The position numbers and the translations under genes were made by a program. Positions 50,646-63,200 of a DNA stretch of 64,000 nucleotides are shown here, piece by piece. The notes below the pieces were generated by a model. The model worked only from the letters and a program-made list of their open reading frames with translations, was not told the DNA's origin and ran no database searches. This stretch comes from Erythrocercus mccallii (taxonomy: Eukaryota; Chordata; Aves; Passeriformes; Dicruridae), in assembly GCA_013397435.1 (NCBI GenBank), contig VZRG01002513.1:1-64000 (forward strand), read 5' to 3'. Positions within the stretch are counted from its first letter, which is position 1, and each line of letters begins with the position of its first letter.

Positions 50646-53600
50646 AAGGTTTTCACAGTTATGTTTACATTTTCTGAGATTTTTTGAGGTAATATAATTT
50701 GTGGAAAAAGTGTGTGGCCCTGCTGCATCAGCTTAGCTGTTGTGACTCAGATGAAAAACAAAGCTCCAGTGTTTCAGCAGTTTTTCCATATGTCAGATTA
50801 CTACAAATTTTTTTTTGTAAGAATAAACCGTCTTTTTCTTCTGTCTTTTTAAATTGTAGATGTTAATTGCCCATTTTGTGTGTTCTGAAACTATGCTCTT
50901 TCAACTTGTACAGATCCTGAGCACAAAGAAAATGTGTAAGACAAAAAGACATCCAAAGAAGTTTTATCAGCACTGCACCGAAGTTTTAGGTAGGTCCATT
51001 TTAGACAGATTGTCAATATCAAGATCCCAAAATATGAACATTTTTGCTCAGAAAGATAGCTGTCTATGCACATTTGTCAACTGTTGTGTTCTGTTTTCTA
51101 TTGGAAAAAGAATCATTCATCATGTTACAATCACTGTCCAGTGCAAAGCTGATCAGGAGGCATAACCATTAATTCATATCTGTCCATAGATGTCAACTCT
51201 ATGCAGTTTGTATGAAAATAGAAAAAAAATATTCAGGTAATTGAATACAAGAGGTTTTAGAACCACTCTCACGTCCTTTTGAGGGATTTTACCCTATAAT
51301 GGGAATGTGAAAGCTTGACTTTAGAGTTGATACTTGAGGAAAATAATCTTGGAACTGCAGAAACTGCAAATGGCTCTTGAGTGTGATTTCTTATCTAGAA
51401 AGGGAAAATAGAAGAGAGAGATATTTCTACTGATAATGTATTTTGATAGTCAATAGAAGCTCTGAGAAAGTTTTATGATGCAAAAATATTGGAGTTCCTA
51501 ATACAGGCAGAAGAGCTGCTTTCATATTCATATCTTTACCCAAAGAAAAGAAGTCTTTCAGCAGTTAAGAGTAAGACGGACTCCTTTCAGGAAAAAAATG
51601 TTGAAATTACGAATATCAGCAAAGTCATTGTTTGATGGCAGCCCTGGTAGAGATCAGCAGGTTTGTATGGATAAGGCAGACCTAATAGATCCCATACTGA
51701 TTACATGGTTAAGATGCTGATTGAGAAGAACTTTCACCCTAACTGATGGGATAGTCCTATTCTTCTCCTCAGTAGGATTTCCCTCTCTCCATTTGAAGCT
51801 GTGTCTGGGCCTTTGACAAATGCTCAATTTGGAGTACTCAGGCTTAAAAGGGAGACTTTTAAAAATCTTTAATTGGGGCTAAGCACTAGTTCCTCATGCA
51901 GCCCATTGTTTTGAACAAGGAGGCAGGACTAAAGAGTTAACTGCTTCCAATTGTAAATGCATCAGTGGCAGGCACATTACAAAGCTCTATACAATCCTGT
52001 GGAGTAAATGGTGGACAGCTCATCACAATTAGGCATAGCCATAATGAAGAGCCACAAGAGAGAGAAAGGGGCATGGGGAAAAACAGACCTTTTACAAATG
52101 TTTTATATGAAGAGAAATTATAGCTAAAAGGGATAGTAATTAGTTTAAAGAATAGGTGGTAATGCCTTCTCTTTGCAGAAAAAGAAAACTTTGAAAGATG
52201 GAAAATGGGTGAGTTTCTAGCCGCTGGTCTGGAAAAGGAGAAAACAATTCAAAGCAATACTGTAGTGGGTGTTTCTCAAAAGAGGCTGTGGTGGGAAGTG
52301 TGTGATCTGAGTAGTTTGCTCTTAGCAGAGACAGTAGGCACCCCTATGTTTGACAGAGACCCTGCATGGAGCCTTGTTTTCACTGGCATGCATCTGTGTT
52401 ATTGCAGGTGCTTAGCAGAGGCAGAGATGCTCATGGTTTGCTTCCCAGCTTTGCTCACCTCTGAGGAAGGCGAGGCCCATCTGGCTCCAGCTGAGAAGAA
52501 TGCAGGGAAGAGAGCAAGGCTACAGCCAGGCTTGTGCTTTGGCCTTTTTGCAGTTTTCTGGCTAGCCAGTCACCTGTAAAAACAATTTGCATTCTGAAAT
52601 TCATTATTTGGGGAAGAAATGAGGAATGGCAGTAGTCTGCAGCAGAGCAGTGTAGGTGCAAACTCAAGTAGTATTGTGCTGCCTGTGAGGTACAGGCTCT
52701 GGGGCACTACCAGGAGGTGAAGCTTTTTGCAACATCATTGAATTTTTGTGTCTTCCTAGCACCAGTCCCATTGTGTGCATTTTTGGTAAGGTGGATCTGT
52801 GTGTCATTAATAGAAACACAATACACTTCACATAGACTTCCTGCTGTTTGGACAGGTGTGAAGTGCAGTCATTTCCTATGAAGCTGACTGAGTTTCATGC
52901 TGCTGGGATCAACTTCTATGGCTTGGTTGTGTATTTCTGTGTTACACCACAGATTTTGAGAACTGTGGGATAACTGCAATCTTCATTTTTTTTTAATCTG
53001 GGATTTTGGAACCACAGTCATCATGACAACTGTGGAATCAATGTTGATGTTAGCACTGTCTGTGTCTGTCACATGGCACAAAGTAGATTATGTTATAGTA
53101 GTGAATGGATAAGGATTTCTCAACTGTTTCTGCCTGTAGTAGCATGTGTAGCATCCTTTGTGCTCAAAAAGAGTAAAGTTATTTGTAGTAAGAGCCTGAT
53201 TCTCTATCAGTAAGTGGGCGACTGTTGTGGGACTGCTTTTGTCTCTTTTGTCCCAGGGAAAGACAAATTGGTATTGCATTTGTCTCTAATCTGTCACCTG
53301 AGTTCTCTTGGAATTTGCTTACTTCTGCAACACCCACCAGTCTCCAAGGATGAGTAATATCCAACTACACATACCTGTAGCTGTGGTATTGCTTCAACAA
53401 CCCACAGATTCTATTGTGGTTTTTGTGGTTAAAGTGGAGACATGCAAGATAGAGTTTTAAAATGCTAGTTTTCCTGCTGTTGAAATCAGTAGTAAGACTT
53501 GTGAGGGAACAAAGTTGGGCCTGTTTTTGGCACTTCACAAAGCTTCCTGTAAAATATTTGATTCTTTTCATTAATTGTGCATATTTTCTTGTCACAGCTT

Positions 53601-55479
53601 CATAGAGAAAGCTGTAGCAAAAAGATTGTTTTTCATCATTGTTCTCTGCAGACCCCAAATCAATATTTCTGTGATTCCTCTTTTCTTTAAATCATCTCTG
53701 ATAAGCTCTGCTTTAGCATTTGAATATGTGCAAATAAGATGGATTCATGCCCCCAATTACATGTGTTTTGTACATGAACAAACAGTACGATTAGAAATTT
53801 AAAGGATAAAACCTGTACCAGTGCCTTCATCAGGAGTTATGTAAAATAAGCCCTTTGAAAATTACATTTCATTGGTACCAATCGATGCAGAAGGGAAACC
53901 AGAACCCCAGAAGGCAGGTATTCTGCTGAATGATCAGGAGTGCAGGAGTGTAAAATTGTAAGCAGTATAGAGATTAGATTCTTCGGATCTCTCTAAACAC
54001 TTCTTAATATTTTTTTTTGAGTGAGAAAAAGAGAAAGATGTATCATGTATTTTACAAATGAAGAAAAGTAGCATTGTGTTTGTTTAGATTTAATACAGGG
54101 CTGGATATAGGCTGTGGGATATTGAAAGGGAGAATAGAGGATCGAGGATGCTTCTAAAAGGGTAACAGACACTCAACATTATTCTGAAAGAAACTTGTGT
54201 CCTTAAAATACTGTTGTGAAGATAAAATAATGGAAGAAGGCCTGTATCAAAATCTTAAAAGAATTAATAGGGTTTTGTGTCACACTAATACACATAAAAA
54301 CCTAGGGTACAATAGGAAGTTGGAAGAAAATTTATTTTTCCACTCAACCTCCTAAAAGTAAGGGGTTTTTTTTCTGCTTTTGCATATCCATGCTTATATG
54401 AAGACTAAAATGCCAATAAATTATTCTGTTTCTCTGCAGAAAGCTGTTCTCAACCTGTAAAAAAAAAAAATCTCTAACTCTGGTCTTTAGGTGGGTAGTG
54501 AGCCTGTACCAGATCAGTCCATTCCTGCCATTTTACATAAATACCCATCTTGGAATACTTCATCTCTGAAATATAACAGAAGGAAAGCTCTTTCATGTGC
54601 TACCCAGGAGCTGGGTCAGAGAGCTAAACACCTTTAGAAAATTGTTTCTGTGAAATTTTATTTTCTTTAACTGTTTGGCTAAGCAGAGAGACAAAATTGG
54701 AGGTGATCCAAGCGCAGGAATACGTAACATAAATTGCCAAGGCATATGAAGAACATAATTGAAAAGAGAGAGCAAGAGATGGGCCCAAATAATGAAAAAT
54801 TCTAACATTTTTAAAGATCATACTGGCAAGAAAAGGTAGCAATTGATGGAGGCCAGGCCTCTAATACTTTCTTGCAGTTTTAGCAGAGTTCTAGAGAATT
54901 TTTCTGTCAGTCTGTGAAGTATAAATGAGGCATTTTGTCAAGACCCTCAGTCAGTCATCTGGTAGAATCCCAGTGCAAAGATAAATGGATCAGGACAAGA
55001 CCATGAGGTCTGTAGACAATAAAGTCTCTGCAGAATTGTATCTCAGCCATGGGCAATTGCAGAAATCTCTTCATTACAAAGGTTTTGGTTCTTCTGAAGG
55101 GTGATCTGGTAAGAGTGAACACAGCAGGCTGACCACCCTGCCTCCGTTTGGATGGTTAGTGTGTTCACTTTCTTGTTTGTATCAGACTGTGACTATAAAT
55201 CAAGCTTTTTCCTGGGTTGCCATTTACAGAAACAGTAATATTCATTTTATCCTTCAATGTCTGGAAATGCTTGCTAGCATTTAAATGCTCGCATTTAGCT
55301 AGAAAATGTTCTTTGTGAACTGGTATTTTTGTCAAATCAAAACCTAGCAAAAGTGCCTTAACTGTAAGATTTATTAATAATTGGAAATTTGTTATTTAAT
55401 CTAGAGTTTAAATGCAGTTACCTATGTCAACTTAATGCCACAAAATAGCCTAAGAATATTCTTAAGCAGTATGTCAGCT
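50646..55479. other. Non-coding DNA, no gene recognised
   Basis: Mixed unique sequence. A plus-strand frame of 124 codons at 52205-52579 is not similar to any family I know. Homopolymers of A and T about 10-12 long occur near 50810, 52987 and 54461. No repeat family was recognised with confidence. Confidence 0.6.
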
Positions 55480-55720
55480 AAATTTTACTGCAGTTCCATT
55501 AGTATTACCATTAAGCAGCTGACTAAAGGTCATAATGAATACTTACTATTTTATATCACCCAGGAGGTACTAAGTACAGCTGGAGTCTATTTCACTACTT
55601 GAACACATATAATAGTCGACAAATTGTCGATCAGTGAATATGTCCATCTTATCAAAGTACTTTGTCTGCCCAAGTATGTAGCAATTCTTCTGGTGTGCAT
55701 GGCATAATAGATGGTGGAGG
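55480..55720. promoter_or_regulatory. Weak candidate regulatory element with CpG-containing palindrome
   Basis: A non-repetitive block containing a perfect 15-base palindrome, TCGACAA-A-TTGTCGA, at 55616-55630. It holds two CpGs in a CpG-poor neighbourhood. ATTAAGCAG, CATAATGAATAC and CTTATCAAAG words lie nearby. The palindrome could be a dimeric factor site. Confidence 0.25.
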
Positions 55721-58700
55721 TTTTTTTAAGAAAGGGAAGTCCTTGTTAAAGGGCTGCTGGCTGCAGTCCTACTTTAAGTACTGCCTATAATTCTATGCTT
55801 GTACTGACATTTCAGAACTGCAGTCAGGGCTTGCATGATTCTTGCTAACCAATTTAACAAGTGGGGTAGCAACTACTGAGATTTGTGGTGTTCAAGGTGA
55901 TGAAAATGATTCTGTAGATTTTGTTTTGTTGATGCTTTGTTGGTACTGTTTTTCCTACTTTTCTGACCATACAATTCCTTCTACTGATGACAAGTTCTGC
56001 TGGAGCAACAAGATTATGCCCTTATTGTAATTGTTTTAACATCTGTTGCAAAATAAATCTTGGCCCTTACCAAATCAGTTCTGTGCATTTAGAATCGATT
56101 TTTCTAGACTAGTTGGTGGAAAAAAATCATCAGAATAGAAGGCTTGATGAATGCAGTGATTTGACCTTACTTTTGTCTGCATGACAAATATCATGCAGAA
56201 CTGTGTGAGCAGCATGGACTTAGGATCCTTTTAACTGTTGTTATATATCTGATGTTGCCCAACAGATAGGAAAGTCCTATCTTTAAGTAGAAGCACTTAA
56301 TATTCTCAATTATTGCTTTCTCCTGTTTCAAGTTGATTTTATGAGTACACAGAGCTACACAGGACAAAGGGACAACTTCTTTATGAAATATGAAAAAATA
56401 TTCCACAAGCATCTTGGTCCTATTTCTTTTCACTACAGAAAGTCTATGAAACTTCAGACTGCATTCAATTTCACATTCATTTTGGCAGCAATAGTACTGT
56501 AAAAGTGCTCATTTCATACAAGGCTTTTGCAATATGTATTTTAGCGCATACATTCAGCAATGACTGACTTTTGATCTAAAATGAACTAAAAATACTTTAT
56601 TATCAAAATGTGTGTGTATATGTGAATGAAAGAGAAAGGTTAGCCCTCAGCTGTTTGGCTTAAATGCCTTTTGACATGAAATTGTTCAAAAGAGAATAAT
56701 TTACACTCAAATGTGATTATATTAACAAGCAAAAATAGAATTCTCATCTAAAAGTTTATGCTTTAAAGACCTCAGGTGAGTGAATTTATTTCTTTTTCTT
56801 TGTAAACACAAATTTTCTTCTTTTCAGCAGCAAGTCTTTCCCCTTTAGTCCATTAGCATTAGGCAGTCTCTTACTATTAGTGGTAAAGTACAAGAAAAGA
56901 AAGGGTTAAATTTTTATGGCAAAGTACCCTGTTGACCTTTCCAGTCAGAGTAACTGGGTAATTCAGCAGCCACAATTCAATGAGACTTGATGTTCAAATA
57001 TTGCTCTTCTCCACACCTCACCCTGGCTGAAGCTGGGAATGTAACTGAGGCCACAAAAGAAATGGGATATCTCAGAAATGTCCCAGATCTCATGGCTATC
57101 AACAAAGCTTTGTGCTGGTCAGGTGGGGCACAGCAGAGCTGTGAGTTGAAATTTTGCCTTGCCATAAAAGGGACTAAATAGATGTGTCTTAGACTTCCTT
57201 GTCAGAATATCTCAATCTGATGAGAACAGTGAAGCCACATTGAGATTCAATGGAAATTGAAAAAAATACAGACAGAAAAATGGGAATGAAAATGGAGAGA
57301 TATTTTCAGAGCATCAGAGACTTAAAAACCCAAATGTTCCATACTGTATCAGAGAGAAATAGAAGCCACACTTGTAGTAAGTGGCTTTTATGCTCTCTAT
57401 ACACTCACATATCAGTTGACATCTCTGTAAAGTTCTTTCAGACTAGAAGTAATGGAATATAAAAATTCAAAAGAGAAGAAATGATGATTCCTGCTGACAG
57501 AATCAAGGACTAAGGCTTTTGCAGCATGTTTAGGATAAAAAGATACTCCACAAACTCAAAAAATTGTATAGATCATTTACTAAATGGAAACTTTCAAATT
57601 CTTCCTAGTGCAGAAAAACCTTGCAGATATGATTAAATAAACACTTAACTTGCACTTGGACAGAAACACGGTGATGTGTCCAAATACTGCATAAGTGCAA
57701 TGAACAACTTTAAAATCCATTAGTTGCTTAGCTAAAGAAGGTCTTTAAAAAATAAACATTTTGGGTTTAGTTCAAGCAGGCTTAGGTGACCTCAGTGCAA
57801 GAGTCTTAAATGACTTTGCTGAGATGATTTCTGGTCAACCTCTTTATTCATCTTAAAAAGTGATTTTTTTGCGTATTTTAAAACCTAAGTCATAAAATTG
57901 TGCTAGTGTACAGAACCGTGAACAGAATGGTTTTGATTTGTATGAATTAGTCAGCTTGCTGTCGATTGCAGGTAAATGAATGGAAATGTTGGTCATGAAT
58001 TCAATAAAGAATTACAGAATGGAAGCATAGTTCATGGCTGTCTCACAGTTTTATGATGCAAACACCTTGTAAAACAACTTTTCTGTTTCCTCATGCAGTT
58101 ATAAGTCTAATGAATGTACTGTCTAGACAGAGGGTATTTAGGCTTCCAAAAACTCTTGATGCCATGCTGGAATTAAGAGTAACAGTGGCCCTGTCACAGC
58201 AGTATCTACCAAACCAATTGAAGCTGGCCTCACTGGCAGGTGCCAAAGAGGAGTTTTCAGTGGAGAGTGCTTACTCTGGGATGCTTGCAATAGCATCCTG
58301 CTAGGACTGATTCTGCCAGTGTTTGGTATCATCTTCACTGATGGGACACCAAGCCACAACACTTTGGCCAAGAATAGTTTTGGACTAAGATTAGTGGAAA
58401 ATTATGAAGGAGGGCATCATCAGGTTTTTATCACTTTGTGTCACGTAGACTCTACCTTCTTGGAATAAAATGTATTTTGACACACTCAGGTGTAAGGCTG
58501 TACAGAGGAGACAAGTGTCAACAGACATGACAACTGCATCCTGTGAAACAGTCACTGACTTAAAAGATTTTGAGGTCACAGTGGCAAGAGTGATGAGCTG
58601 GAGCTCTTAGGGAAGTGTACTTAGAAAGGCCAGTGGGATTCCTGGATGTGGCAGTAGTGGGCTGGAAAGTGATTTTTACCTCCAACAACTGAGTAACTGT

Positions 58701-58736
58701 TTCCCAATCAATACTCTGCTAACTGTTCTCTTACAG
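55721..58736. other. Non-coding DNA, more open-frame-rich toward the right
   Basis: 55.7-58.0 kb is AT-rich with nothing recognisable. From about 58050 the sequence becomes GC-richer, with opposing open frames of about 83 codons (plus, 58053-58304) and 77 codons (minus, 58138-58371). Neither frame resembles a known protein. This may be part of an unidentified old repeat or the surroundings of the exon-like segments that follow. Confidence 0.5.
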
Positions 58737-58836
58737 GCCCTTTGTATTATCTGGGGAGGCAGCTTGTCTTTGTCAATGCTGTTCATGCTTCTTTAGCTCA
58801 ATGTTATAGGCAGAATGTTGTGAAGCAGAAGAACAG
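58737..58836 (+). other. Candidate internal exon, plus strand (low confidence)
   Basis: A classical 3' splice site precedes this segment: a TGCTAAC branch-point-like word, then TGTTCTCTTACAG ending at 58736. The 100-base segment is open in the phase-1 frame (PLYYLGRQLVFVNAVHASL and onward) and ends at AACAG|GTACAC (58836/58837). Without splicing, the same frame stays open to TGA at 58889-58891. No protein family is recognised. Good signals plus an open frame are suggestive only, because cryptic exons with such signals are common in vertebrate introns. Confidence 0.15.
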
Positions 58837-58887
58837 GTACACAAGCAATTTCTTGGATAAAAGCCCCCAAGTACAGAACTTGTTCAC

Positions 58888-59103
58888 CTGAGATGGTCTG
58901 TGGTCAAGGCACTGAAGGAGGACTTGTGTGTCCTGGAGCTGTTACTGGTTCCATGCAGCTTTTCTGTGTGATTGGAGCTGGTTTTGACACCATCTGAGGT
59001 GGTGGTGAGAGAGAGAAGGTTGTGATCCTTACTCTTGAGATGCATTTCCTCTGGGACATCATAGAAATCATGCTCTGACTTCATGATTTGAAGTCATGCC
59101 CAT
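58888..59103 (-). other. Candidate coding exon, minus strand, unidentified
   Basis: On the minus strand an acceptor-like CTCCTCTGCAG ends at 59104 and an excellent donor CTCAG|GTGAAC lies at 58888/58887. Between them an ATG at 59084, with A at -3, opens a frame across the donor: MKSEHDFYDVPEEMHLKSKD, then a Ser/Thr/His-rich, hydrophilic stretch ending LTTDHL. The third codon position is rich in C and G although the region is AT-leaning, which is how a real exon looks. An in-frame TGA lies 12 bases before the ATG, so this would be the first coding exon after an untranslated leader, or a decayed exon. I do not recognise the protein. Confidence 0.25.
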
Positions 59104-59919
59104 CTGCAGAGGAGGGCCAATGCCTCTTCCCAGTCCTGGGGGCAACCTGAGGGTGAGCACATAAATGTCAGTGTGAGGACAAGGCAGCAGTGAGCCCCTC
59201 GGGGAGAGCTTTGGAGCAAAGGAGGAAAACGCCTCGTGTAGGGGCATATAAAGGAATCTGCTCAGACAAATGTCTTCCTCACAAATGCTGTGGAGAAATA
59301 TCAGCCAGTCTTACTGAAACCTGACTGCAAGTTTGTCTTAAAACTATTTTTAAGTATTTAAGACTTAATTTTAAAAGTTTTAGCATTTGTGTATTTGTAA
59401 AAGTGCTTCAGTTCCATTTAAGCACTGGATATCCATTTACATTCAAGAATGTATCACTCCTTTATTAAATATATACTCCAAGGCCCTAACACACTGTCTC
59501 CAAATAGCAGTTCTACATTCATGTATTCTTTATCACTTCTAAAACATTTAGTTCTGTGTAAAACATTTAAGTTCCTTGCTGTCTGTAAGTACTGTGGTAG
59601 CCATGCCCATGGCCAGAGAAGACAAAGATTGACTGTTTATTAACATATTAATTAATTTTTTAAAATTCAGCAAGTCATTTTTAAATGACATAGGTAGACA
59701 TCTTCATACAGAAGTGTTTTTAGACTAAATATAACTTACTGAAAGACAGTAAGCTTAAATATGTGAGAAGACCAGAATAATGCTCAAACTAGTCAAAATA
59801 AGCTACATTTGTCTTAAAAATTGTTTACTGACAAAATTTTTAATGTTTTTCTTTCTTTTAGGTAGTCAGAATCTTATTAACATTTTTTCCAAATTCTTTG
59901 CAAGGGGTAGTAACTCAGT
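59104..59919. other. Non-coding DNA
   Basis: A GC-richer shoulder to about 59230, then AT-rich sequence with TTTTAAG and TTTAAGT words. No gene recognised. Confidence 0.6.
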
Positions 59920-60210
59920 TATTTGATGGCTAACTGACAATAATTAGCTTATTATGATGATTAATGCTTATTCAGGACATTTAATTTGCATGCTATAAGC
60001 ATGGTGAGACAGCTAATTTGAAGTTATGCCAAATACAGTATTTAGTTTTTATATACAACGTTTGTTCGCCTTTCCAAATATAAAATAATTGACAAGAATA
60101 ATCATAGCTGAGGACGTTAGGTCAGCAAGTTTTCATTTCTCTTTTTAATAACAATGATGTGTTACTTAGTGAACCAATTAGCAAGGTAAACTTTACTTGC
60201 ACTAAAAAAT
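59920..60210. promoter_or_regulatory. Candidate conserved non-coding element with octamer site
   Basis: Contains a perfect POU octamer, ATTTGCAT, at 59984-59991. Around it lie GACAATAATTAGC, GATGATTAATGC, AGCTAATTTG, AATAATTGACA and AACCAATTAGC words, which are homeodomain-, SOX- and CCAAT-like. Two separate CpGs persist (in CAACGTTTG and GGACGTTAG). There is no coding frame and no repeat. The combination resembles developmental enhancers, but this is inference without alignment. Confidence 0.35.
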
Positions 60211-63200
60211 GCATAAGGCTAAGGAAGAATTCCTAAATTGTAGTTAATGGAATGTCAACAAAGATGCATATTCTGTCATTTTTGCCCAGGTGAGAACCAT
60301 CTGTCCCAGATAGATAGCATTTCTCCAACTCACAAGGAAGAAGGATACAAGGTCATTTTTATGCACCTTGTAATCAGGATTGACTTTATGAAAGTCAATT
60401 AAGCTACTAGGCCTCAGCCACAGTTTCAAAGAAATAGACAGTAAAAGAATAAATGTCTTGAATCATAGTTACTAGAAGCCTTCACTTTTTTCCCCAGAAA
60501 ATACCTCCATATTCATGTGGAACTTGTATCTTGTTCAGGATATTTGTAGGGGCAAATTTTCCTTGCTGCTTCTGATTGCTTGCGTTCTTTGACCCAGACA
60601 GCAGAGCACTCTTCAAAAGGTGATGCTCTTCTCCAAAAGCTTCAGTGTCTCTGGGTTCGAAGCTTAAGTCTCCTTAAGTATGTTTCAGAAGGAAAAGCCA
60701 AAAGGGGAATCACGTAGAGGGTTGGAGGAGAAAAAGAATATCTACAGTAGTGTGTGGAAAGTGATCTGGTGCCTTTGGAAGATAAGGGGAAAAACATGTT
60801 TCTCTATGGGAAGTGTTGGGGTTTCCTTCAAAGTCCTCCTTAGGTTTCAGCCTTTGAAGCAGTAGGCATTGCAAAATTCCTCCATGGGCTTCATATAAAA
60901 GTAGATAGCACATCTATGTTCATGTACCAATCCAGCCAGTCATCTCTGCTTAGTAAATATTTCTGCTTGTTTTCTGCAAAAGGCATTTCTGGCTGTTCTT
61001 TCCAGTTAAGCAAGCAGCTGGACTGTGGGTCACTGGTGAGAAACAGAAGAATCTATCTTTTGTGGAGCGCCCAAACGTATATTTTAAATTTTTTTTAATC
61101 ATCTACCAAACTCAAATTTGAAATACCTGGGATATGTTGCAGCATATTTATTCTTGTTCATGCCATTGTTTTCTCAAACTGCTGAGAAAGCAAAGTGTCT
61201 GGATGCTTTCTGACTCTGAGGAATAAGAGGGGGAAGAGACAGTTGTTCTCCTAGAGGTGATGACAAGACCCCAAGTCTCTGTTGTTTGCCCAGGGTCCTT
61301 TTAACCTTTTGCTATTTGGAAGAAGCTGGCAGTCTGTATTAACCTGTGTGAAAAACCTGTTTCTGTCCATCTGACCTCCCCCACCCTGAAATGATCACAA
61401 GTCAGTCAGGCAGGTTAGAGCCAGCACTTCCTCCAGCATTCCCACTTTCTGGCTGAGGCACAGTCACAGCATTTACCCCACTCTTGCAAAGAGCCAATTA
61501 ACGTGCCCTGAATCCATTGAAGGAGAGCAGAGCAGCCATTCCTGCACGTGGTAAACTAAGGAAGCCCAGGCATGGACCTGTGTGCATCCACGGGGCTTCA
61601 GTGCCCCCCAGCCTTGGTTTGTGCCCAGCCCTAGACTGGCCCTGCCCTCGGTGATGCCCAGGTGTGGGGCAGGGGTTTGCTGAGGTTTAATGAGCAGGAT
61701 GAATGAGGGCTGCTCCCATGGTGGGGCTGGGAAGAATTTGGCCCACAGACAGGAGCCATGCCATACCACTTAGGGCTTTGTCCCCTTTTTGTTTGCAATT
61801 ACAGACACAGAAAAATGAGAAACTGTTCACAGTTTCTCAGTACGAATATGGGGAATCACTGGTTATCCACCACCTACTTAGATCCTCTTTATTTTGTTTT
61901 TCTATTACATCTCCCAATACTTCATTACCACCTTTGTAACTTAGAGGAGTGCAGGGACCAATTTAAAATCCACTGAAAGAGCCTTTGGCTTTCTGTAGTG
62001 GCTGCTGGATGAGGGCCAGAGGGTATAAACTGCTAGTGGCAAGTTTACAACAGTGCTCCCTTTGTGGGTGCCACTGCTGGGGCTTACTGAGGTGGCTGAG
62101 CACTTTAACAAAAGTGATTTTGCAGATTAACCCTGTGACAAGCTGTGTGTTCTCAGTGGGAACTCTTCCAAATTTTTAAAAACAATTATAGCTCTCTGTC
62201 CATGAATGCTGGACTATCACATTCTGCCAACACAGGGAAGCTTCAGAGAGGATTTTTGGGGCTATGCTGAATCTCCCTGTATTTGTACTCTAACTAATCT
62301 AATCAAAGGTTAATTTGATGCTTGCTTTATTATCCCTATATTCAAATACACACAATGCAGTATTTTGTGAGCTTGCTTCTGAAATAGATTCTAGCAAGGT
62401 TAAAAAAAATTAGCTTCCTTGCACTGCATATATACCCACTTAGTACTACACTAGTCGTGTATTAAAAATACCTCTGATCTGCTATTGCCAGGGAAAATTA
62501 ACTGTAAACTGAAAGGAAAAGTGGTGTATCACACTTCAGCCTCAATCCTACTCTTTCAGTCTTGAGTTTATTCAGGTCCAGAATAATATAAATACATTAG
62601 TCAGTAATTTGGTTTTTACTCATTCACAGGCAAAAATCATAATTTCCTTAGTTTGATGAAAACAGTTCTGATGGAAATGTAAATTTTCAGGAAAAATTCT
62701 GAAATGGTTTCAATTATCTATTGCATATTTTTGATCACTTACATGAATTCAAAGACTATCCCGCTTGAAGCAAAGCTCTCAGTTAAGCCAAAGAATGAAA
62801 CATGTTCCTGGGTGAGTGGCTGCCCAAGTATAGTATTAAATTCTACCTGTGTTGATAGTTGGAAAGCAAAGAGGTTGCATTACTAATGGATAAATCAAAC
62901 TGATGAATTATTGCAACAAATTCTCTTTTTGAAAAATTGAGAGAGTTCTTAGTTGAAACATGTTGAAGCTCAGAGAGTAGGTTCACAGTAGGTTTTCTGA
63001 TGAAGGATTATTCTTTTTTGTTACATATAGGATCGTTTGTAGTCAGGTTTCATTTTTGCTGTTGTTGAAAACTTAGCTTAAACCTGTCCTTGTGAAGCTT
63101 GGAAGTGCTTCAAATGTTTGTGCAGCCTTGAATTTACCATGCACAAACAAAAAATCCAGCCATGTGGAAGTTGCAGTGGTGATTTCCCAGCAACCAGTGG

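Noticed and set aside
52205..52579. 124-codon plus-strand frame
   Set aside because: No family resemblance, no splice frame, and composition-driven openness in a locally GC-richer patch.
53088..53279. Minus-strand 63-codon frame with faint spacing similarity to the palm region of an endogenous-retrovirus reverse transcriptase
   Set aside because: The resemblance rests on a few residues, the catalytic signature is absent, and neighbouring frames show no pol, gag or LTR features. A profile search would be decisive.
60645..60670. GGGTTCGAAG resembling a tRNA T-loop
   Set aside because: No A-box, acceptor stem or cloverleaf can be formed around it.
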